This document shows, in pieces, positions 6,240 to 14,946 of a DNA stretch of 54,188 nt. How positions within the stretch are numbered: the stretch's first letter is position 1; each line of letters starts with the position of its first letter. The notes beneath the pieces were generated by a model. It saw only the letters and a list, made by a program, of their open reading frames with translations, had not been told where the DNA came from and searched no databases. The translations under genes were made by a program, and so were the position numbers. The stretch is from a virus: positions 1 through 54,188 of IMG/VR virus record IMGVR_UViG_3300034220_000043. One strand, 5' to 3'.

Positions 6240-6256
6240 CGGAGGTGGCCCGGTGA
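6176..6256 (+). CDS. Very small Cys-rich ORF after the translocase
   Basis: 26 codons: ATG 6176 with GAGGAG eight bases upstream and a stop overlapping the next GTG (GTGA), the local coupling style. The peptide has four Cys (MCRSGRCRACC). It lies entirely over the repeat cluster, so its conservation may be at DNA level only. Confidence 0.35.
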   Translation: MCRSGRCRACCRATTSAGFDNTEVAR

Positions 6257-6450
6257 TCGAGCCGTGGATGTGGTGGGTCGTGCCGCCCGGGCTGTACCTG
6301 CTGCACGTCGCGATGTGGCCGCTGCGGAAGTGCTGGGCGTGCGGCGGCACCGGCCGGCTCGGCGCCCCGATCGGCCGGGCGTACCGGGACTGCGACGCGT
6401 GCGGCGGCCGCGGCGAGCGCTACCGGTGGGGCCTGTTCCGGCGTCAGTAA
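6253..6450 (+). CDS. Small zinc-finger protein, DnaJ-type Cys repeats
   Basis: 65 residues from GTG 6253, with GGAGGTG just upstream. A hydrophobic N-terminus (WMWWVVPPGLYLLHVAMW) could be a membrane anchor. It is followed by CWACGGTGRLG and CDACGGRGE, two CxxCGGxG zinc motifs like those of DnaJ, then a basic tail. Small proteins of this sort are common in actinomycete plasmids and ICEs near transfer genes. Function unknown. Confidence 0.65.
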   Translation: MIEPWMWWVVPPGLYLLHVAMWPLRKCWACGGTGRLGAPIGRAYRDCDACGGRGERYRWGLFRRQ

Positions 6451-6480
6451 CGCGGCCGAGCGCCGGGCCGACGGTCGGAG

Positions 6481-6792
6481 GTGACCTACTCCGCTCCTCC
6501 GCAGCGCCGTTCCCCGGACACCACCTACGGCGCGCCGCCGGCGCCGCGCAGGCAGCTCGTCGTCGCGCGCGAGTCAGCCTCGATGATGTGGCTCCGCGCC
6601 ACCACCTACGTGCTGTGCTCGCTCGCCGCGCTGACGTTCCTCGTGCTCGTCGTCTACGGGTACCTCCAGCTGCAGGCGCTGGCCGCGGCGTGGGAGCAGC
6701 TCGGGGCCGGGCTCGGGGGCCTCGGGGGTGCGACGCCCCCGCCGTCGTTCGAGCTGCCGCCGTTCCCCGAGGACCCGACCCTCGGCGGGTAG
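6481..6792 (+). CDS. Single-pass membrane protein, last gene of the rightward module
   Basis: Up to 103 residues from GTG 6481; ATG at 6583 is an alternative start just before the membrane segment. A proline-rich N-terminus is followed by a hydrophobic helix (YVLCSLAALTFLVLVVYGYL), a Gly-rich stretch and a Pro-rich C-terminus. It ends 18 bases before the 17-bp-stem terminator, so it closes the module. No family recognised. Confidence 0.5.
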   Translation: MTYSAPPQRRSPDTTYGAPPAPRRQLVVARESASMMWLRATTYVLCSLAALTFLVLVVYGYLQLQALAAAWEQLGAGLGGLGGATPPPSFELPPFPEDPTLGG

Positions 6793-6810
6793 CCCACACC
6801 ACCCCGACAT

Positions 6811-6855
6811 GCAGCAGCCCGGCCCTCTCCGTGGATCTGAGGGCCGGGCTGCTGC
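6811..6855. terminator. Strong bidirectional terminator hairpin
   Basis: GCAGCAGCCCGGCCCTC (6811-6827) pairs perfectly with 6839-6855 across an 11-base loop: a 17-bp stem. It lies between the convergent transfer-like module and the late operon and can serve both strands, although no T-run is present. Confidence 0.8.
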
Positions 6856-6878
6856 CGTTCTGCGGGCGGTTGGCTACC

Positions 6879-7097
6879 TCACGCCCCGTCGTCGAACGTC
6901 AGCGTGTAGCTCTGGCCCGGCTCGAACCGCACGGACCGCTTGACGTTCATCTGCAGCGCGACGGCCGGGGTGTAGCGGGACCACTCGGCGTTCACCTCCG
7001 CTGCCTCGCCGTAGTAATCGGCGCCGAAGTTGACGAGGTCCTGGTCAGCGTCGAGCTGGACGCGGGAGTTGCACTTGACCTTGGCGGTGATCTTCAC
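6879..7097 (-). CDS. Conserved small phage protein at the end of the late operon
   Basis: 72 residues with an all-beta look: KVKCNSRVQLD, EWSRYTPAVALQMNV and a closing SYTLTFDDG. Short proteins of this type follow lysis genes in many actinobacteriophages, but no function is established. It is the last late gene, ending just before the shared terminator. Start ATG 7097. Confidence 0.55.
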   Translation of the reverse strand: MKITAKVKCNSRVQLDADQDLVNFGADYYGEAAEVNAEWSRYTPAVALQMNVKRSVRFEPGQSYTLTFDDGA

Positions 7098-7135
7098 GGG
7101 GTCTCCAGGTGGTCGGGTGGTGGGAGCAGGAAAGG

Positions 7136-7519
7136 TCAGCGGGTGTAGAGCACCTCGCCGTCGACGGTGATGGGGGCGAGGACCTGGGAGCGGACGAACA
7201 GGCCGGTCACCAGCGACAGGGTGGTGAGCAGCGCTGCCTGCTGCGGGGTGTCGAGCGGGACCCCGAAGGTGACCAGCAGCGCGACGCCGGCCTTGAAGGC
7301 GCCGGTGAGCAGCGGCAGCAGCGCGTCGGAGCGCACCTTGACGGCGGTGTAGACCGACGCCGCGGCGAGCAGGAACGCGTTGATGGCGGCCTGCACCGGC
7401 TCGTTCAGGCCGGGCAGCAGAAACAGGTGCGCGACGACGAGCGCCGAGGCGACGACCTCGGCGAGCATCGCGGGCTCCCGCCCCAGGATCAGGGTGCGGG
7501 ACGTGATGGGGGCGGTCAT
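7136..7519 (-). CDS. Putative holin (membrane protein next to endolysin)
   Basis: 127 residues from ATG 7519 with GGAGGT upstream; an in-frame TTG six codons earlier would place the ribosome site inside the gene. Three hydrophobic stretches (EVVASALVVAHLFLLP, AINAFLLAAASVYTAV, LLTGAFKAGVALLVTF) and a short charged tail fit a small holin. Its place just after the endolysin supports the role. Holins permeabilise the membrane to time lysis; this is inferred from topology and context. Confidence 0.6.
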   Translation of the reverse strand: MTAPITSRTLILGREPAMLAEVVASALVVAHLFLLPGLNEPVQAAINAFLLAAASVYTAVKVRSDALLPLLTGAFKAGVALLVTFGVPLDTPQQAALLTTLSLVTGLFVRSQVLAPITVDGEVLYTR

Positions 7520-7570
7520 GGCGTGCGGTACCTCCAAGGTGGGGGAGCGGGCCAGCTGCGCGGCTGGGGG

Positions 7571-8527
7571 TCAGAGGGGTGCGCGGAGCCGGGCGGCCAG
7601 CTCGTCGGCGACCACGGCCGCGAGCGCGCGCGGGTCCGCGCCCGAGGCGACTGCGGCCTGGCGCAGCGCGGCGGCGAGCTCGTCGAGCCGGGCCAGCACC
7701 GTGCCGCCGGCCGCGATGTCGGCGGGCAGCAGCTCGGGCGCGCCGAGGGCGGCGAGGATCTGGTCGCGGGCGTAGCCGACGTCGACGCGACGGGCCAGGG
7801 CGCCCTCGGCGGTGAGAGCGGCGACCTGGTCATGCACGCCGGCGGTCCGGCCCTCGGTGGCGGCGAGGATCTGCACGGCCGCGACCCGCCCGCCCCAGCT
7901 GTTGGTGACCGCGTGGCCCCAGACGGCCTCGGCGATCTCGGCGGCAGTGGGCATGTCGTCGTCCTCCAGGGGTGCGGCGGCCGGCGGCCGGGGGGTCGGG
8001 CTCGGGGTGGGCGCACCGAGGCGGTCGCTCCAGCGCGCGATCTTGCGCACGGCGTCGTCGCCGTAGAGTTGCGCGGGATGGGTCGGTCCGCGGGACAGCC
8101 CGCCGGGGCCGCCGTTGTAGGCGACGAACCCGCCGCGCACGCCGTACCGGGCGATGTGCCCGGCTAGGATCGAGAACCCGACGGTGACGTTGGCCGTCCA
8201 GTCCCAGCAGCCGCCGAGCCGATCGGCCTCGGCCTGGTAGTCGCGGCTCGTGAGCTGCGTGGGGCCGACGCCCTGCTGGCCGGCGCGGCCGGCGAGCAGC
8301 TCGGTGCGGTAGCGCTCGTAGTCGGCGCGGGTCACCTCGGCGCCGGGCCGGTACAGCACGCCCTTGCCGCGCACGGCGTCGGCGCCCCACACGTTGCGGC
8401 CGCCTCCGGACTCCTTCTCCAGCAGGGTCGCGGCGACCGCGAGGGGCAGCCCCGCGGCGGCGGCCAGCTCGACGACCTCGTCGGCGCGGCGGATGCCCCA
8501 GGCGTCGAGGCTGGTCGCGGCGCTCAC
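7571..8527 (-). CDS. Endolysin / transglycosylase-like lytic protein
   Basis: 318 residues from GTG 8527 (GTGA overlap with the upstream gene). Residues about 10-165 form a lysozyme/SLT-like domain: LLEKESGGGRNVWG with the likely catalytic Glu, GVGPTQLT, and FVAYNGGPGG with APTPSPTP after it. A Pro-rich linker leads to a helical C-terminal part (EIAEAVWGHAVTNSWGG) related to cell-wall or structural attachment regions seen in other phage lysins and tail proteins. It cuts peptidoglycan either at lysis or during infection. The neighbouring holin favours lysis. Confidence 0.7.
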   Translation of the reverse strand: MSAATSLDAWGIRRADEVVELAAAAGLPLAVAATLLEKESGGGRNVWGADAVRGKGVLYRPGAEVTRADYERYRTELLAGRAGQQGVGPTQLTSRDYQAEADRLGGCWDWTANVTVGFSILAGHIARYGVRGGFVAYNGGPGGLSRGPTHPAQLYGDDAVRKIARWSDRLGAPTPSPTPRPPAAAPLEDDDMPTAAEIAEAVWGHAVTNSWGGRVAAVQILAATEGRTAGVHDQVAALTAEGALARRVDVGYARDQILAALGAPELLPADIAAGGTVLARLDELAAALRQAAVASGADPRALAAVVADELAARLRAPL

Positions 8528-9036
8528 GCGAGCACCTTCGTGAACCGCAGCCACGACCCGGCTCTGATCGTGGTCGGCGTCCCGCTGCTGGTGTTCTGCG
8601 CGAACTGCAGCTGCACCGCGCCCGCCGTGCCGCCGAGCAGCACGTACCCGCGGGGCAGCGCGACCAGCGCGGACGAGAACGCGGCCGACCCGCCGACCGC
8701 GATGGCCGTGGTGAGCGCGCTGGCCCGCACCGCCGAAGTGTCGCCGATGCTGCCGGTCGTGCCCGTGCCGATCCCGAGCATCGACCAGTGCCCCGACGCG
8801 CCGGCCGGGATGCTGAACGCCGCCCGGAGGTCGCCGGTCTCCCCGGCGTCGTAGGCGAGGTAGCCGTCGATCAGGTACGCGGTGTTCGCCTCCAGCGTCG
8901 CCGCCAGGCCGGTCGCGTTGAGCAGCGTCGTGCTCGAGGTCCGGGACGTGTCGGCCGTGGCGCGGCACAGCACCGGGAACAGGTCGTTGAGGTCGGCGGC
9001 CCGCAGCTTCTGCCCGGCCAGGAACGGCGTCGTCAC
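8524..9036 (-). CDS. Minor structural protein, tandem paralogue A
   Basis: 170 residues, beta-rich. It aligns with the next upstream gene product through YLIDGYLAYDAGETGDLR, SGHWSMLGIG, VQLQFAQNTSSGTPTTI and RAGSWLRFTKVL, so the pair arose by tandem duplication. The N-terminus (GQKLRAADLNDLF) resembles the start of other actinophage minor tail proteins. Likely a tail-tip or fibre-associated protein because of its place between tail tip and lysis genes; the exact role is unknown. Confidence 0.55.
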   Translation of the reverse strand: MTTPFLAGQKLRAADLNDLFPVLCRATADTSRTSSTTLLNATGLAATLEANTAYLIDGYLAYDAGETGDLRAAFSIPAGASGHWSMLGIGTGTTGSIGDTSAVRASALTTAIAVGGSAAFSSALVALPRGYVLLGGTAGAVQLQFAQNTSSGTPTTIRAGSWLRFTKVLA

Positions 9037-9045
9037 GAGGTGCTC

Positions 9046-9552
9046 CTAGGTGATCAGGGTGGCGCGCAGCCAGGACCCGGCGGCGATGGTCAGGGGCGAC
9101 GTGGACGGGACGAGCTGGGCGAACTGGATCTGCAGCGGCCCGCCGAAGGTGGACGTGGCGACGAACGCGTGGATGGGCACCGCGGCCGCGGTGCCGCCAG
9201 CGCAGCCCGCCTGCGACAGGGACCCGCCGACGAGCTCGCGGCGCAGCCACTCGACATCGCCGACCCCGCCGCTGGTGGAGTCGGTGAGCGCCACCCCGGC
9301 CCAGTGCCCGGTCGAGTACAGGGGCACGGACAGGCCGAGGCGCAGGTCGGAGGCTCCGCTCGCCGAGGTGTAGGCGATGTAGCCGTCGATCGCGTAGTTG
9401 CCGAACTCGGCCAGGGGGACGGCCAGCCCGGGGGCGTCGACGACGACGTCGAGGCTGACCACGGACACGTCGGAGCGGACCAGCGTGGTGATAGGCAGCG
9501 CGCGGCGCGCGGTGAACGCGGAGACGGAGAAGCCTGCGGGGAAGCTGGGCAC
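9046..9552 (-). CDS. Minor structural protein, tandem paralogue B
   Basis: 168 residues from GTG 9552. Shared elements with its neighbour are YAIDGYIAYTSASGASDLR, STGHWAGVAL, LQIQFAQLVPSTSPLTI and AAGSWLRATLI; the N-termini differ. The conserved portion looks like one compact beta-sandwich. It lies directly after the large minor tail protein. Probable tail-tip component; function inferred from position only. Confidence 0.55.
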   Translation of the reverse strand: MPSFPAGFSVSAFTARRALPITTLVRSDVSVVSLDVVVDAPGLAVPLAEFGNYAIDGYIAYTSASGASDLRLGLSVPLYSTGHWAGVALTDSTSGGVGDVEWLRRELVGGSLSQAGCAGGTAAAVPIHAFVATSTFGGPLQIQFAQLVPSTSPLTIAAGSWLRATLIT

Positions 9553-9562
9553 CGGATCCCTC

Positions 9563-12500
9563 TCAGATCGACGTCACGTAGAGATCGGTCAGGTTGGGCC
9601 GGTACACGGCGACGACGAGGCCCGTCGTGAGGGCCTTCGGGGTGGCCGCCACGGTGAAGGTCTGCGGGCTCGATGCCCCGGAGCAGGCGGTGACCTGGAC
9701 GACGACGCCCCCGACCTCGACCTGCAGCGGGTAGTCGTCAGCGACGGTGGACCACAGCGGATCCCCGGCCGGGGTGGCGACCGACAGCGAAGTCGCGCCG
9801 GCGGCGGCCGGGCTGGCGATCGTCGACGTGCCGCTGTCCGCGGCCCGGAGCACGAACTCCCCGATGTCGCCGGTCGGTTCGGCGACGATCCCTACCCGCC
9901 ACGGCTCGTACGGGGCGCAGTTCGCGACGACGTCCCAGCGCAGCTGGTCGAGCCGCTCTGTCCAGCCCTCCACGATCTGGGAGACGGTGCCGGCGGGGTG
10001 CTGGGTGCGGACGGTGTCGATGCCGGTGACGTCGATCCGGGAGGCGAGGGTGATCGTCAGCCAGTCGTCGGCGAGGTCGGGGTTGCGGGCGAGGTCCAGC
10101 TGCAGGCGGGGGTGGCGGTAGCCCTCGACAGTGCCGCGGGCGAGCCGGATCCCGGCGATGTTCGACACCCCAGTGGAGTAGAACCCGGACACGTCGAGGC
10201 TGGTGTCGTAGACGCCGATGGCTGCCGTGCCCATGGGCCCGTCGGTGTCCTCGGCGGTGAACTCCCCGCCGCGGCGGCTGGTGGTGGTCACGCGGTTCCG
10301 CACGCCCTGGTCGTCGAGGACCGGCTCCAGCGCGCGGGCGAGCTGGGCCACGTCGAGGGTCAGGGCCGGGGCCTCGGAGGAGCGGGCGATGAACGTGACG
10401 TAGGTGAGCCCGGCCGACAGGCCGTCGTGGATGACGCCGCCGTCGGCGGTGTCGACCTCGCGGATCAGGGGCAGGAGCTGGTCGACGGGCTGCGCGGCCA
10501 TGGGCTGGCCGCCGGTGCCGATGATCTCCAGCTCGATCCCGGCCTCGTCGCACAGCCGCTGGAGGCGGGGGCCGTTGCTCTCCCCGAGGCGGGCGTTGAA
10601 CGCGGGCTGGTCGGTCACCGCGCTGGTGATGGCGTCCTCGACGGTGATGTGCCCGATGACGGTGTCGGTGATCAGCCCGCCGGGGTTGATCGCGACGGCG
10701 GTGGCGCGGCCGATGGTGTCGCTGGCGACGGTCCCCGAGATCAGGCCGCCGCCGCCGGAGAACGCCTCGACGGGGACGACGCGCAGCGTGTAGTCGACGT
10801 CGGCGCCGTCCTGCGAGAGCTGCAGGGAGATCCGGCGGCGGGTGTTGTCGCTGTTGAACGCGCCGTTGGCGGAGAACGCGAGCGCCCCGGCGGTGTCGTA
10901 GGCCTCCAGGTCGAGCGCGCCGCCGACCTGGTAGCGGACGTCCCAGCGGGCGAGGGTGCCCGTCGTGTAGACCGAGAACAGGGTCTCCTCGGTGGTGGCG
11001 GCGCCGGCGGCGGGGATGCCGAGCAGCATCCGGACCTGCACCTGGCCGGTGGCCGCGTGGTCGGGGACGACACCGCGCCACACGGTGCCGTTCACCTCGG
11101 GCAGCGGGCGCGAGCAGAGGAAGTCGTCGCTGTTGGCCGCCCACTTCGGGTACGGGAACTCGGCGTCACCGGTGATGGTCATCGCGCCCACGCCGGGCAG
11201 GCCGGGCGCGATGCTCGTCGACCCGGGCGGGTCCTCGCACGGCCAGTACGCGCGGACCCCGACCCCTGCCGCGGCCGAGGCGAGCACGGAGCGGCGCAGC
11301 GTCGACAGGACGGGCGCGTTGCCCTGCTTCAGCCGGCGCGTCACCCCGGCCGCCTCCAGGGCCACGGTCGCGTCGCGGCCGGTGGAGTCCCACTGCGGGG
11401 TGAACCCGACGGCGTACCCCTGGAAGCGGGTGCTCCAGCTGGTGCCGTTGTCGAGGCTGACGCGGACCCGGACGGGCGTGTTGCGGCGCACGTTGGGCCA
11501 GTTCGGGCTCTGCCCGCCGAGGCTGTAGAGGCCGGCCCGGTTGTCGAGGGTGAGGTTGCAGGTGGCGGGCTGCGGGGCGGCGGCCTCGTCGCTGCGGCCG
11601 ATGGTGATGGTGATCCGGTCGTCGTAGCGGACGTCGGAGGCGATGTCGGTCCACGTCCAGGTGTCGGGGTCAGCGGCGAGGTCGGCGCCCCACGCGATCT
11701 CCACGGACAGCCGGCCCTGCGCGAGGTGGTCGGGCAGCAGCACGACCCCGGTCCCGAGGGGGACCTGCACGGTGGGCTGGCGCGCGAGGCCGGTGCCGGA
11801 CGCGTGGCCGGCGCTCGCCCTGGTCGCGGTGGCGGCGCCGACGGGCTGGTGCGCGATCCCGGTGCCGGACGCGTGCCCGGCCGGGGCAGTGGTGATGGCG
11901 AGGGTGGTGACCGTGGGCTGGTGCGCGGTCCCGGTGCCGGTGGCCTGGCCGGCGACGGGCCGGACGGACGCGGCAGGCGCGCGGGCGGTGCCGGTACCTG
12001 CGGCGTGCCCTGCTGGGGCGGTTGTGGCGCCGGTCGTGGACACGGCGGGCTGGGAGGCGGTGCCGGTGCCCGATGCGTGCCCGGCCGCGGGCCGGACGGC
12101 GGCCGTGGCGGCGGCGGCGGTGCCCGTCCCGGAGGCGTGGCCGGCTGGGGCGGTGGTGGCGCCGGCGGCGGGCGGTACAGCGATCGTCCAGACGACGTGG
12201 TCCTCGGCGGTCGCTGTCCACGCGCCAGGGTCCTCGGTCGCCGCGGTGACAGTGCGCTCCGCGGTCTGCGTGCCCGCGCCCGAAGGGCCGCCCGCGGCCG
12301 TCGTCAGGTTCGCGTACCCGGACGGCGCGGCGGACGCGGACGAGGCGGCCTCGCGCCCGTAGGCGGTGATCCACAGGTAGTCGCGGGACCCGCCGGGCGG
12401 GGTGAGCGATGGCGGGTCGGGGTTCGCCGAGGTCCCGGCCCCGCTGGCCGCGTAGACGTCCTCCGCGGCCGCAGCGGCGTCGACGGCGAGGACGACGTAC

Positions 12501-12772
12501 GTGCCCTCCTCGGCGAACGACAGGTCGACGGTCAGCGCGGTGAGGGTGACGCCGGGGCGCTTGTAGAACAGCGCGCCACCAACCGGGCCGGCACTCGCCT
12601 CCGCGATCTTCGACCAGCCGGCCGAGGCGGTAGACGCAGTCGGCGCGGAGTCCCACGTGGTGACGACCAGGACACCGCGGGCTGTGGTGGCCCCGGCGGG
12701 CATCGTGATGGCGTGCGTGCTCGACGAGGCGAGAGCACTGGACGCGAGCCGGTCGGCGACGGTGGGCGCCAT
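9563..12772 (-). CDS. Large minor tail protein with AGHASGTG repeats
   Basis: 1,069 residues; ATG 12772 overlaps the tape-measure stop (TGATG). Residues about 1-205 form a beta-rich domain. About 205-340 contain six imperfect copies of PAGHASGTGTAxxPxV. The remaining 730 residues (SVEIAWGADL, CNLTLDNRAG, YWPCEDPPGS, SDVRYDDRITI) look like the distal-tail/minor-tail protein of siphoviruses of Gram-positive hosts, which usually follows the tape measure. It should form the tail tip and help host recognition. The repeat block is shared with the head-region protein at 19969-21693, which is odd. Confidence 0.7.
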   Translation of the reverse strand: MAPTVADRLASSALASSSTHAITMPAGATTARGVLVVTTWDSAPTASTASAGWSKIAEASAGPVGGALFYKRPGVTLTALTVDLSFAEEGTYVVLAVDAAAAAEDVYAASGAGTSANPDPPSLTPPGGSRDYLWITAYGREAASSASAAPSGYANLTTAAGGPSGAGTQTAERTVTAATEDPGAWTATAEDHVVWTIAVPPAAGATTAPAGHASGTGTAAAATAAVRPAAGHASGTGTASQPAVSTTGATTAPAGHAAGTGTARAPAASVRPVAGQATGTGTAHQPTVTTLAITTAPAGHASGTGIAHQPVGAATATRASAGHASGTGLARQPTVQVPLGTGVVLLPDHLAQGRLSVEIAWGADLAADPDTWTWTDIASDVRYDDRITITIGRSDEAAAPQPATCNLTLDNRAGLYSLGGQSPNWPNVRRNTPVRVRVSLDNGTSWSTRFQGYAVGFTPQWDSTGRDATVALEAAGVTRRLKQGNAPVLSTLRRSVLASAAAGVGVRAYWPCEDPPGSTSIAPGLPGVGAMTITGDAEFPYPKWAANSDDFLCSRPLPEVNGTVWRGVVPDHAATGQVQVRMLLGIPAAGAATTEETLFSVYTTGTLARWDVRYQVGGALDLEAYDTAGALAFSANGAFNSDNTRRRISLQLSQDGADVDYTLRVVPVEAFSGGGGLISGTVASDTIGRATAVAINPGGLITDTVIGHITVEDAITSAVTDQPAFNARLGESNGPRLQRLCDEAGIELEIIGTGGQPMAAQPVDQLLPLIREVDTADGGVIHDGLSAGLTYVTFIARSSEAPALTLDVAQLARALEPVLDDQGVRNRVTTTSRRGGEFTAEDTDGPMGTAAIGVYDTSLDVSGFYSTGVSNIAGIRLARGTVEGYRHPRLQLDLARNPDLADDWLTITLASRIDVTGIDTVRTQHPAGTVSQIVEGWTERLDQLRWDVVANCAPYEPWRVGIVAEPTGDIGEFVLRAADSGTSTIASPAAAGATSLSVATPAGDPLWSTVADDYPLQVEVGGVVVQVTACSGASSPQTFTVAATPKALTTGLVVAVYRPNLTDLYVTSI
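11765..12165 (-). repeat. Repeat block encoding AGHASGTGTA units (six copies)
   Basis: Six degenerate units of about 20-25 codons, with a recognisable core AGxAxGTGxAxxP. The same unit occurs about twelve times in the gene at 19969-21693. Related blocks in two genes suggest copying between genes by recombination. Confidence 0.7.
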
Positions 12773-14946
12773 CAGGCGCTCGCGACCTGGAGCTGAAGCT
12801 CGCCGGAGCGCTGCATCCGCATGAGGAGGTCGGCGAACGCGCCGGACGCGCCGCCGCCCACGACGAGCTCGACCCGCAGCACGCCGCCGCCCGCGGCGCT
12901 GCTCGCGGGGGGAGCGGCCTGCTGAGGCACACCGGGGCCGCCGGGCAGCGCGACGGCCGGCAGGGACACGCCGAGGGCGACCTGCGCGCCGCCGAGGACG
13001 TCCCGGGCGGCGCCGACCACGTCGGGCAGCCCGGCGCGGATCGCCGCGGCGAAGTCGCCGACCAGGGCCTCGCCGGAGCGGTCGACGTACCCGGACCCGG
13101 AGAACGGCCCCTCCTTCGCCGGGCTGAACGGGAACAGGCGGCGGACCGCGCCGAGGCCGACCTGCACGGCGGCGACGGCGCCGTTGAAGGCGCGCCGGAT
13201 CCCGTCGGCGAAGGAGTCGATCATGCGGCGGCCGGAGTCGGCGAGGATGCCGGGCAGCCCGGCCAGGAAGCCGCGGATCTTCCCCGGCAGGTCGCGGAAG
13301 AACCCAGCGACCCCGTCGAGCTTGTCCCGGATGCTCGTGCGGAAGCCCTCGGTCTTCTCCTTCATGGTGTCGAAGTCGCCGGTCAGCGCGGCCGCGGCCA
13401 GCGACAGGATGTCGATCAAGCCCTGGACGATCGGCGTGCAACCCTCGATCGCCCCCGCCAGGAACTCCAGCACCGGCAGCGCCGCCTCGGCCCCGGCAAC
13501 GAACAGCGGGAACGCGGCCAGCGCGAGTTCGAGGATCTGCGGGATCAGCGGCAGCACGGCCAGCAGGACCCGGGTGATGACGGCGACGAGCCGGTCGAGC
13601 AGGCCGGAGTCGACGAGCTGGGTGATCGCCCCGGTGAGGAACTCCCCGAAGGCCGTGGCGATCTCGACGAGCACGGGGGACAGCGCGATGAGCGCGGTCG
13701 CGAGCGCGCCGCCGACGACGCCGGCCAGCTGGACGAAGGCGTCGAGCAGGCCGGAGTCGACGAGCGCGGTGACCAGGCTGGTGAGCAGGGTCCCGACGGT
13801 GGCGATCAGGCCGGAGTCGACGAGGCTGGCCTGGAAGGCCTCGGCCAGGGCGACGACGACCGGCGCGAGCGCGCTGATCAGGGGGAACACCGCGGTCAGG
13901 GCCGCGATCAGGACCTCACCCATGGCGCCGGACACCGCGCGCATCGCCTCGCCCAGGGCGCCGAGCGCGGCCTGCGCCTCCTCGGTGTTCAGGGCCTCGC
14001 GCAGCGCGGCGGACAGCTCGACCAGGCCGTCGAGGAACACGCTGAAGTCCTCGCCGCCGGCCAGGCCGCGGAACACGGCGGAGAGGATGCCGCCGACGTT
14101 CGCGGCGACCTCGCCGAGCTGGCGCAGCGCGACGAGCGCCCGGTCGATCATCTCCTGGATCGAGCCGTCCTCGACGCCGGAGTCCACCCACTCCCGGAAC
14201 CGCCGCGCGACGTCGCCGATCGCCTCGCCCAGCGCGGGCAGGTAGGTCGAGCCGACGCCGCCGAGCCCGACGAACCCGGACACGAGGTCGGCGACCGAGC
14301 CCTCCATGCCGACGAACGCCCCGCGTGTGTTCTCCAGGATGGCGGTGAGGTCGTCCTGGAAGAACGGGTTGCGCATCGCCTCGACGGCCTGGCGGCCCAT
14401 CTCGCCCATGGCGCCGGCGATCCCGGACAGCCCCGTCTGCAGGATGGGCATGAGCACGGTGCCGGTGCGCTCGATCTGGGTGGCGAACCCGCGGAAGAAC
14501 TCGCCCTGGACCGAGCGCCGCAGGTCGTCGAAGGCCGGCCTCAGGTCGCGCACCGCGGAGGCTGCCTCGACGGCGGCCGGGGCCATGTCCTTCGTGGCCT
14601 CGGCGAACGCGGCCGGGTCGGCCGCCGCGATCGCCTCGCCGAACCCGTCGGTGGCGAGCTTGAAGGTCTGCATCGCGGCGGCCCCGGCGAGCAGCGCCCC
14701 GGGCAGGATCAGCGCGGCGGGCGCCGCCGTGGCGAGCGCGGTGCCCAGCCCGCCGATGGTGCTGACCGCGCCCGACGCGGCGGAGATCCCGGCCAGCCCC
14801 TTCACCACCGAGCCGAGGGGCCCGGCCGCCGACCCGGCCGCCGAGCCCATGCCGCGCGCCCCGGCCGCGATGCCGGACATCGTGCGGGAGGCGAGGTCCC
14901 GCACGATCACGCGGATCTCGACGTCGTTACCGCCCGGTGAGCTCAC
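12772..14946 (-). CDS. Tail tape measure protein
   Basis: 724 residues, mostly helical and Ala/Gly-rich, with long hydrophobic stretches (VGGALATALIALSPVL, LAVLPLIPQILELALAAFPLF) and a start (VEIRVIVRDLASRTMSGI) typical of short tape measures. It directly follows the frameshifted chaperone genes, the standard siphovirus order. At about 1.5 angstrom per residue it would span a tail near 110 nm (inference). GTG start at 14946; the chaperone -1 frame ends inside it at 14927. Confidence 0.85.
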   Translation of the reverse strand: MSSPGGNDVEIRVIVRDLASRTMSGIAAGARGMGSAAGSAAGPLGSVVKGLAGISAASGAVSTIGGLGTALATAAPAALILPGALLAGAAAMQTFKLATDGFGEAIAAADPAAFAEATKDMAPAAVEAASAVRDLRPAFDDLRRSVQGEFFRGFATQIERTGTVLMPILQTGLSGIAGAMGEMGRQAVEAMRNPFFQDDLTAILENTRGAFVGMEGSVADLVSGFVGLGGVGSTYLPALGEAIGDVARRFREWVDSGVEDGSIQEMIDRALVALRQLGEVAANVGGILSAVFRGLAGGEDFSVFLDGLVELSAALREALNTEEAQAALGALGEAMRAVSGAMGEVLIAALTAVFPLISALAPVVVALAEAFQASLVDSGLIATVGTLLTSLVTALVDSGLLDAFVQLAGVVGGALATALIALSPVLVEIATAFGEFLTGAITQLVDSGLLDRLVAVITRVLLAVLPLIPQILELALAAFPLFVAGAEAALPVLEFLAGAIEGCTPIVQGLIDILSLAAAALTGDFDTMKEKTEGFRTSIRDKLDGVAGFFRDLPGKIRGFLAGLPGILADSGRRMIDSFADGIRRAFNGAVAAVQVGLGAVRRLFPFSPAKEGPFSGSGYVDRSGEALVGDFAAAIRAGLPDVVGAARDVLGGAQVALGVSLPAVALPGGPGVPQQAAPPASSAAGGGVLRVELVVGGGASGAFADLLMRMQRSGELQLQVASA

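Noticed and set aside
9398-12796. Very long plus-strand open frame (over 1,100 codons) opposite the tail genes
   Set aside because: It is Gly/Val/Arg-rich shadow coding opposite the minor tail gene; the minus frame has recognisable tail features, coupled starts and normal amino-acid use.
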